Assembly: GCA_947647555.1 (NCBI GenBank)
Contig: CANSKT010000006.1
Span: 1-39,579 of the forward strand
Direction: 5' to 3'
DNA length: 39,579 bases
Source: an uncultured Peptococcaceae bacterium
GTDB lineage: Bacteria > Bacillota > Dehalobacteriia > UBA4068 > UBA4997
Part shown: positions 34,910 to 39,579 of the stretch, in pieces
How the letters are laid out: each line of letters opens with the position of its first letter
How positions within the stretch are numbered: position 1 is the first letter of the stretch
The notes under the pieces: generated by a model
Seen by the model: the letters and a program-made list of their open reading frames with translations, nothing else
Database searches by the model: none
Told to the model about the DNA's origin: nothing
Position numbers and translations under genes: made by a program

Positions 34910-36040
34910 TTAGCCATCAATCTCGCCCAGAACAATATCAAAGCTGGCAATAATGGAAACCAAATCCGCCACCTTATGCCCGGGCATAATTTTTTCAAAA
35001 ATAGCAATATTGTCGAAAGACGGCCGCCGGAAATGCACACGCAGCGGATTGAGTTTGCCCTCTGATGCCACCAGACAGCCCATAATACCCTTGGGATTTT
35101 CCGTCTGAGCATAGGCTTCGCCTGCCGCCGGCTTTAAGACCTTGGGAATTTTCGCCATAATTTCGCCTGCCGGTTCCTCTTTCAATGCCGCATAAATTTC
35201 TTTAATCAGCTGAAAAATCTTTTCAACCTCCAGCATACGCTGCACATATCGAGCATAGCAATCGCCGGCCGTCAACACCGGCACTTCAATTTTAAAGCGG
35301 TCATACAGACAATACGGCGCGTCGCGGCGTAAATCATAATCCACGCCAGAAGCGCGCAGGTTCGGCCCGGTCAGCGCATAATCCATTGCGTCCTCCGCAC
35401 TGATTACGCCAATCCCCTTGGTACGGCGCAGAAAAATTTCATTTTCATCGACCAGCTTATGATACATCTCAATAAAACGCGGCGTTTCTGCAACCAGCTT
35501 TTGATAAGCCACATCAAATTCTTCATTAATATCCGCCTGCACGCCGCCGTAACGAATATAACTCTGCGTCATACGGGCGCCACACAGCGCCGACATACAA
35601 TCCAGCGCATATTCACGCTCCTGAAATGGATAAAACACGCCAGAAACAGCGCCCAAATCCATGATATAAATGCCAACGCCTACCATATAAGAGGCCAAAC
35701 GCATAATCTCACAGGTCAGCATGCGCAACAGACTGGCCCTCGCCGGAACCTCCACACCCAGCAGCTTTTCCACCGCCAGTACATAAGGCAGGTTATTATT
35801 AACGCCAGCCAGATAATCCAAACGGTCAGTATAAGGCAACCCCTGCAAATAGGTGCGACTTTCCAGCAGCTTTTCCATACCCCGGTGCAGATAACCGATT
35901 TTGGTATCCACGCCAATACAGGTTTCACCGTCCATTTCCACCAGCATATGCAAAACACCGTGCGTGCTGGGGTGTTGGGGGCCAAAATTCAGCTGATAAA
36001 CCTCGCTGTAACGGCCCTGCTTATTTGTTTCAGTGTTCAA
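34910..36040 (-). CDS. nuoD: Complex I subunit NuoD (49-kDa type)
   Basis: NuoD lines the quinone-binding pocket together with NuoB. The 376-residue protein has LNFGPQHPSTHGVLHMLVEMDGE near the N-terminus with the quinone-site His, MERTY-type context altered to MEKLLESRTYLQGLPYTDRLDY, and the C-terminal block ASFDIVLGEIDG. Most NuoD end in an Arg at this final position; here it is Gly. It is a stand-alone NuoD rather than a NuoCD fusion. The start is TTG 36040 with AGGAGG at 8 nt, overlapping the nuoC stop by 4 nt. Confidence 0.96.
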   Translation of the reverse strand: MNTETNKQGRYSEVYQLNFGPQHPSTHGVLHMLVEMDGETCIGVDTKIGYLHRGMEKLLESRTYLQGLPYTDRLDYLAGVNNNLPYVLAVEKLLGVEVPARASLLRMLTCEIMRLASYMVGVGIYIMDLGAVSGVFYPFQEREYALDCMSALCGARMTQSYIRYGGVQADINEEFDVAYQKLVAETPRFIEMYHKLVDENEIFLRRTKGIGVISAEDAMDYALTGPNLRASGVDYDLRRDAPYCLYDRFKIEVPVLTAGDCYARYVQRMLEVEKIFQLIKEIYAALKEEPAGEIMAKIPKVLKPAAGEAYAQTENPKGIMGCLVASEGKLNPLRVHFRRPSFDNIAIFEKIMPGHKVADLVSIIASFDIVLGEIDG

Positions 36041-36507
36041 TCCAGCTGCCTCCTGCCCTGATATTTATTGGGCTGATGCACATAATCTTTGCGCAGCGGC
36101 CAGCCCTCAAACCCCTCCCAAAGCAAAATACGCTCCAGCCGAGGGTGATTTTTAAACACAATACCAAACATATCATAAACCTCGCGTTCCAGCCAGTTGG
36201 CGGCCGCCCAAACCGGGCAAACGCTCTCCACCACCGGCTCCTCGCGCGAAACATCAACTTTTAAGGTAATCGTATCGCCATTCTGATAGTTGCAAACCTG
36301 ATACAACAGCCGGAAATAGCCCTGCTCCAGATAATCTACCGCTGTTATATCCGCCAGAAAAGCATAACCGCCGGCTTTTAACTCCCGGCACAACGGCACC
36401 AGCGTCATCAAATCAACTTTATACTCACAATCGGTATCCGGCAGCGGCTCCACCATTAAACGAAACTTTTGCTGCACCATCGCAGCAACTTCCTGCTTAT
36501 TTAACAT
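36037..36507 (-). CDS. nuoC: Complex I subunit NuoC (30-kDa type)
   Basis: The 156-residue protein shows the family block [40 protein letters not shown] near its end. It is a peripheral-arm scaffold subunit. ATG 36507 (MLNKQEV) is used instead of the adjoining GTG; AAGGTGG lies upstream. The start overlaps the nuoB 3' end by 11 nt. Confidence 0.95.
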   Translation of the reverse strand: MLNKQEVAAMVQQKFRLMVEPLPDTDCEYKVDLMTLVPLCRELKAGGYAFLADITAVDYLEQGYFRLLYQVCNYQNGDTITLKVDVSREEPVVESVCPVWAAANWLEREVYDMFGIVFKNHPRLERILLWEGFEGWPLRKDYVHQPNKYQGRRQLD

Positions 36508-37069
36508 CACGCACCACCTTCTGCCTTTCCGGGTGCCGCAATTTGGCTTTCAGTTGCAGCATACCGTCTATAATCGCTTCTGGCCTAGGCGGACAGCCCG
36601 GAATATAAACATCAACCGGCACCACCTTATCCGCACCAGCCACCACAGCATAGGAGTCCACAAAGGGCCCGCCGCTGATAGCGCAGCTGCCGATAGCAAT
36701 AACCCATTTAGGCTCCGGCATCTGATGATATAAAAGTTCCACCGAGGGACGCATCTTCTCCGTTATTGTACCTGCCACCAGCATAACATCGGCCTGCCGG
36801 GGCGAGTTGCGAAAAACCTCAAAACCAAAGCGCGACATATCAAAACGCGTCTGCGTGGTACAAATCATCTCAATCGCGCAACAGGCCAGACCAAATTGTA
36901 GCGGCCAGAGTGACCAGCCCGTACCCCAGCGAAAAAGCTTATCCAGACTGGTAAACAAAATACCGCGGCTTTCCAACTCCTCCGGCGTCAGCAAATCATG
37001 CGTATTGGCTGGGTCGCCCTCCGGCATACCAACCCGACGCGGAAACAAAATATTAGTTTTCAGTGCCAT
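36497..37069 (-). CDS. nuoB: Complex I subunit NuoB (cluster N2)
   Basis: NuoB holds the terminal [4Fe-4S] cluster N2 that reduces quinone. The 190-residue protein has all four ligands: the tandem Cys63-Cys64 ([10 protein letters not shown]), Cys129 (GSCAISGG) and Cys159 ([10 protein letters not shown]). The N-terminal 40 residues ([27 protein letters not shown]) are longer than in many NuoB. Start ATG 37069 has AGGAGG at 10 nt and overlaps nuoA by 10 nt; an in-frame extension to 37180 lies inside nuoA and is rejected. Confidence 0.96.
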   Translation of the reverse strand: MALKTNILFPRRVGMPEGDPANTHDLLTPEELESRGILFTSLDKLFRWGTGWSLWPLQFGLACCAIEMICTTQTRFDMSRFGFEVFRNSPRQADVMLVAGTITEKMRPSVELLYHQMPEPKWVIAIGSCAISGGPFVDSYAVVAGADKVVPVDVYIPGCPPRPEAIIDGMLQLKAKLRHPERQKVVRDVK

Positions 37070-37416
37070 TGCAAGGCGCCCTCCTTCCAAGCATAAACCA
37101 AACCAGCTGCTAAAATTCCAATAAACACAAACATCTCCAGCAAGGCCGCCAGCCCCATCTCTGTAAAGCAAAGCGCCCACGGCAGCAGAAACATGGTTTC
37201 AACATCAAATAAAAGAAAAATCAAACCGGTCACAAAATAGGACGGTTTGAAGCGTACCCAGGCATCACCCAAAGGCAGCATACCACACTCATAGGTGATA
37301 TTCTTCTGTTTATAAGGATTATGGGGCTGCAAAAGACGCGAAACAATTAAAGCCGCGCAAGCAAAAAAAACAGCACCAATAAATAGCAAACCCACAGCCG
37401 CATACTGAACCAACAT
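37060..37416 (-). CDS. nuoA: Complex I subunit NuoA
   Basis: The 118-residue subunit has three membrane helices and the motifs [48 protein letters not shown], including the Cys-containing loop and the conserved DVE. It is the first gene of the operon. ATG 37416 (MLVQYAAVG) is chosen because GGGGAG sits 8 nt upstream; the ORF could begin at 37446 or 37431 but without a spaced ribosome binding site. Confidence 0.95.
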   Translation of the reverse strand: MLVQYAAVGLLFIGAVFFACAALIVSRLLQPHNPYKQKNITYECGMLPLGDAWVRFKPSYFVTGLIFLLFDVETMFLLPWALCFTEMGLAALLEMFVFIGILAAGLVYAWKEGALQWH

Positions 37417-37472
37417 ATTTATTCTCCCCATTTCAGCTGCGCCCAAACCGCGCCGCCATATATAATATATCT

Positions 37473-37501
37473 ATTATAGTATATTTTACGCAAATAGTAA
37501 A
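37473..37501 (-). promoter_or_regulatory. Promoter of the nuo operon
   Basis: TTTACT (37501-37496) and a perfect TATAAT (37478-37473), spaced 17 nt on the minus strand, are 57 nt upstream of the nuoA start. The 145-nt intergenic region to the amidase gene is very AT-rich and holds no other gene. Confidence 0.6.
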
Positions 37502-37591
37502 TAGCAAATTGCAAATTGGTGCATAAAATAAATTAAATTCTCCTCTCTTTGAGGAAAAAATCCCAAAAAACGAAAGAAAGGTGATTTTTCC

Positions 37592-38173
37592 ATGGCAATA
37601 AAAATTTTTATCGACCAGGGTCACAATCCACAAAATCCCAACGCCGGCGCTGAAGCCAACGGTCTGCGCGAACAGGACATTAATTTTGAAGTAGGCATGC
37701 GGCTGGCCGCCCTCTTAAACGCCAACCCCAATTTTGAAGCCAGAACCTCCCGCAATTATCCTACGGAGCAGTTGGGAACCAGCACCACCAGCAGTCTGCA
37801 AGCCAGAGTGAACGGAGCAAATTACTGGGGAGCAGATTATTTTATCAGTATTCACTGCAACGCCAGCAATATTACCAGCGCCAGCGGCAGCGAAGCCTAT
37901 GTTTACCGGCTGGATTCAGAAAGCGCCGTCTTTGCTGAATATATGCTGGTAGGACTGCACAACGCCACTGGTCTGACCAACCGCGGCGTAATGCTGAACA
38001 CCGGACTTTTTGTGCTGCGTCATACCTATATGCCGGCTGTACTGCTGGAAATTGGCTACATAACCAATCCAGACGATGCTTTTTTGATGAGTACCGACCC
38101 TGAAGCCTTTGCTAGAGGCATCTATAATGGTATCGTCGTTTATTTTGACGTTGACGGAGAAATAGAGGTCTGA
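37592..38173 (+). CDS. N-acetylmuramoyl-L-alanine amidase (Amidase_3 family)
   Basis: The 193-residue protein is a single zinc-amidase domain that cleaves the bond between MurNAc and L-Ala in peptidoglycan. The zinc ligands are His11 (IFIDQGHN), Glu27 (REQDIN) and His88 (FISIHCN); the catalytic Glu is 153 (LLEIGYITN). There is no signal peptide and no cell-wall-binding repeat: the domain starts at residue 3. Signal-less amidases of this kind (CwlC type) act on the mother-cell wall after lysis in sporulating Bacillota, or are phage-derived; no phage genes are near. Start ATG 37592 has AAAGGTGA. Its 3' end overlaps the converging DHHW gene by 34 nt. Confidence 0.93.
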   Translation: MAIKIFIDQGHNPQNPNAGAEANGLREQDINFEVGMRLAALLNANPNFEARTSRNYPTEQLGTSTTSSLQARVNGANYWGADYFISIHCNASNITSASGSEAYVYRLDSESAVFAEYMLVGLHNATGLTNRGVMLNTGLFVLRHTYMPAVLLEIGYITNPDDAFLMSTDPEAFARGIYNGIVVYFDVDGEIEV

Positions 38174-39204
38174 GCAATCACCGGCTGAATAACCGTCGGC
38201 CGGCGTGTAGTCAAATCCAGCAGCGCCTGAGAAAACTCCGGCAAGCAGACCACACGCGTATAATTAACAAAAAGCACCTCTTTCAAAGCATTATCCTCAA
38301 TTATTTCCAGCGCGTTAAAATTGCTGTTTCTGGGGTCAATCACATATATTTCATCATAATGCGCCGTCAGAAAAGGAATAATCGTATTGGCATAGGAGTC
38401 CTTAATAATGGCCAGCCGCCGCCCGGTTCCGGCCTGAGTTTGCAGCTTGATATAGGGCAAATCGCCGCCCATGAAAAAAGCATATTTATTGCCCTGCGTC
38501 AGCCACCAATCCTTATATAAGCCCTTGGAGCTAAAGGGCTGGCCATTGTTGTTCCAATACGTATAGGTAACCTCCACCGGCAGTTGATAATAATAAATCC
38601 TATCCGGATTAACGGTCAGGCTGTCACTTTCCGTTACCGCATAAATCGAACCCAGATAATCTACACCGCTGTCCTGCAACGGATAATTCTGCAAATCAAC
38701 CGGCGGCAGACCCAGCTTTTTCGCCAGCTCCAGATAAGCCAGATAACCGGCGCGCGCCGTCCAATGATGGTCAGTGCGGAAATAAAGATATTCGTCACTG
38801 TGCGCAGCCAGCGTATCATAAATATTGATATGCTGAAAACGCTCGTTCAGCTGCGCCTGCACCCGGGCAATCAGCTTTTGTTGGTTGGGAAAATAACAGG
38901 TATAATCAGGCGCAACGCCATAAGCCGCCGAAGTTGGCGCCAACAATGAATACAGCTGGATATCTTCCGGCAGCTGCGCCGCAAAATTATTGAGCGCCGC
39001 AGCATAAGCCGCCTCTTTTTTATCGCTGAAAGACAAATAATGCGCATACCCCTGCCCACCAATCACATAATAATCGGTATAAATTTCCATTTGCCCATCT
39101 GCCGCCAGTGCGCGCCCCGGGCAAACAACCAGATAGACAAGCACCAATAACAATATCGACCAATTACACCATGTCACTCTGATTTTCTGCAGAATTCCAA
39201 TCAT
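38140..39204 (-). CDS. DHHW-family exported protein (SGNH/AlgX-like)
   Basis: The 354-residue protein has a signal sequence or membrane anchor (about 14-30, ILLLVLVYLVV, then ALAADG as possible cleavage site) and the diagnostic motif TDHHWT with Asp145-His146-His147-Trp148. C-terminally, RRLAIIKDSYANTIIPFLTAHYDEIYVID carries the KDSYAN block of the catalytic-Ser region of SGNH-like, AlgX/AlgJ-related proteins. Such proteins may be acetyltransferases or esterases acting on extracellular polymers; DHHW genes are frequent near spore or cell-envelope genes. No MBOAT acyltransferase partner is within the window. The start at ATG 39204 has a close AAGGGG. The 3' end overlaps the amidase gene. Confidence 0.85.
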   Translation of the reverse strand: MIGILQKIRVTWCNWSILLLVLVYLVVCPGRALAADGQMEIYTDYYVIGGQGYAHYLSFSDKKEAAYAAALNNFAAQLPEDIQLYSLLAPTSAAYGVAPDYTCYFPNQQKLIARVQAQLNERFQHINIYDTLAAHSDEYLYFRTDHHWTARAGYLAYLELAKKLGLPPVDLQNYPLQDSGVDYLGSIYAVTESDSLTVNPDRIYYYQLPVEVTYTYWNNNGQPFSSKGLYKDWWLTQGNKYAFFMGGDLPYIKLQTQAGTGRRLAIIKDSYANTIIPFLTAHYDEIYVIDPRNSNFNALEIIEDNALKEVLFVNYTRVVCLPEFSQALLDLTTRRPTVIQPVIAQTSISPSTSK

Positions 39205-39233
39205 GCCCCTTTTTTCGTTATATTACTACTATT

Positions 39234-39263
39234 ATTATATATTATATTTAAGGCTTTTCACAA
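39234..39263 (-). promoter_or_regulatory. Possible promoter of the DHHW gene
   Basis: TTGTGA (39263-39258) and TATAAT (39239-39234) are 18 nt apart on the minus strand, about 30 nt upstream of the start codon. The region is highly AT-rich, so chance matches are likely. Confidence 0.45.
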
Positions 39264-39324
39264 TAGCTTAAAGTATTTTTTTATAAAAAAATTAAAAATT
39301 TTTACTAAATTTGCCATAAACCTC

Positions 39325-39353
39325 TTGACAAAACGCTTTTTTTTGTGTAATAT
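39325..39353 (+). promoter_or_regulatory. Promoter of the tRNA pair
   Basis: A consensus TTGACA (39325-39330) is followed after 17 nt by TAATAT (39348-39353); TATAAT at 39351-39356 is an alternative -10 with 20-nt spacing. The tRNA begins at 39370. Confidence 0.75.
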
Positions 39354-39369
39354 AATAAAGCACAGCAAC

Positions 39370-39446
39370 GGCGGTGTAGCTCAGTTGGTCAGAGCACACG
39401 GTTCATACCCGTGGTGTCACTGGTTCAAATCCAGTCACCGCTACCA
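39370..39446 (+). tRNA. tRNA-Met (anticodon CAU), elongator type
   Basis: A 77-nt cloverleaf with encoded CCA. The acceptor arms GGCGGTG and CACCGCT pair, with a terminal G-U; the anticodon stem CACGG/CCGTG encloses TTCATAC (anticodon CAT at 39404-39406), and the T-loop is GTTCAAATC. The sequence resembles elongator tRNA-Met of Bacillota rather than the initiator, whose 1-72 pair is mismatched. A lysidine-modified tRNA-Ile2 would have the same anticodon, but the body resembles Met. Confidence 0.95.
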
Positions 39447-39449
39447 TTT

Positions 39450-39526
39450 GGCACGTTGGAGAAGCGGCTTAACTCACCAGCCTCTCACGCTGGCATTCAT
39501 GGGTTCGAATCCCATACGTGTCACCA
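39450..39526 (+). tRNA. tRNA-Glu (anticodon CUC)
   Basis: A 77-nt cloverleaf with encoded CCA, 3 nt after tRNA-Met. The acceptor GGCACGT pairs with ACGTGTC; the anticodon stem CCAGC/GCTGG holds the loop CTCTCAC (anticodon CTC at 39484-39486), and the T-loop is GTTCGAATC. The overall form resembles tRNA-Glu. It reads GAG only and complements the usual UUC isoacceptor encoded elsewhere. Confidence 0.93.
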
Positions 39527-39534
39527 GCCTGAAA

Positions 39535-39565
39535 CCCCTCTGTTAGAAATAACAGAGGGGTTTTT
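39535..39565 (+). terminator. Intrinsic terminator after the tRNA pair
   Basis: CCCCTCTGTTA (39535-39545) and TAACAGAGGGG (39550-39560) form a perfect 11-bp stem with a GAAA tetraloop, followed by TTTTTATTTT. It starts 8 nt after tRNA-Glu. Confidence 0.95.
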
Positions 39566-39579
39566 ATTTTGCAAAAACC

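Noticed and set aside
39325-39546. 73-codon plus-strand open frame at the right end
   Set aside because: It overlaps the tRNA promoter and both tRNA genes; its 'protein' is a translation of the tRNA sequences.

Overview
The window reads as chromosomal DNA of an anaerobic member of the Bacillota (Firmicutes), most like Clostridia/Peptococcia or Negativicutes. This rests on gene content: the TrmK/Nif3 pair, a YqeG-type HAD phosphatase, a SpoIVFA/SpoIVFB-like pair followed by the paired radical-SAM proteins and RNase G, ferredoxin-linked 2-oxoacid oxidoreductase, AdhE, and strong AGGAGG-type ribosome binding sites. The exact lineage cannot be fixed from sequence alone. No insertion sequence, prophage, CRISPR array or toxin island was seen. 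Most genes lie on the minus strand.

Layout, left to right. (1) 1-613: a truncated gene, a 43-codon ORF and the RNase P RNA gene, all minus strand. (2) 734-5543: a LUD-domain protein, Nif3-like protein, tRNA methyltransferase TrmK, glutamyl-tRNA synthetase and a TPR protein. (3) 5580-8519: a four-gene 2-oxoacid:ferredoxin oxidoreductase operon (delta-alpha-beta-gamma) with a clear promoter and a terminator hairpin. (4) 8556-13335: a GntR/FCD regulator, an ArsC/Spx-like protein, DNA ligase LigA and an acidic DUF4303-like protein as one apparent operon, plus ispE with its own promoter. (5) 13436-16314: the main plus-strand unit, a DUF342/FapA-like protein, a CheX-like phosphatase and a CheY-like receiver, closed by a bidirectional terminator. 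(6) 16352-24730: spoIVFA-like, spoIVFB-like, two radical-SAM-linked proteins, RNase G and adhE. (7) 24803-37501: a 13-gene complex I operon (nuoABCDHIJK, a lipoprotein gene, nuoL, nuoM, nuoN, a second nuoM), with yqeG at its end. (8) 37592-39565: a zinc amidase and a DHHW-family protein converging with overlapping ends, then tRNA-Met(CAU) and tRNA-Glu(CUC) with promoter and terminator.

The most notable feature is the complex I operon. It lacks the NADH-input genes nuoE, nuoF and nuoG. It has a fourth antiporter-type subunit (two NuoM besides NuoL and NuoN). Its NuoL carries about 26 extra residues in the amphipathic lateral helix, visible as a tandem duplication. This matches the architecture known as '2M' complex I, predicted to move an extra proton per turnover. 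The operon also has a predicted lipoprotein between nuoK and nuoL and an N-terminally extended NuoK. Reduced ferredoxin made by the 2-oxoacid oxidoreductase in the same window is a plausible, unproven, electron source.

Start codons were adjusted wherever a Shine-Dalgarno sequence or family alignment favoured an internal start. TTG starts are used or likely in korD, the B12-binding radical-SAM gene, nuoD and the terminal nuoM, and ligA apparently starts at GTG.
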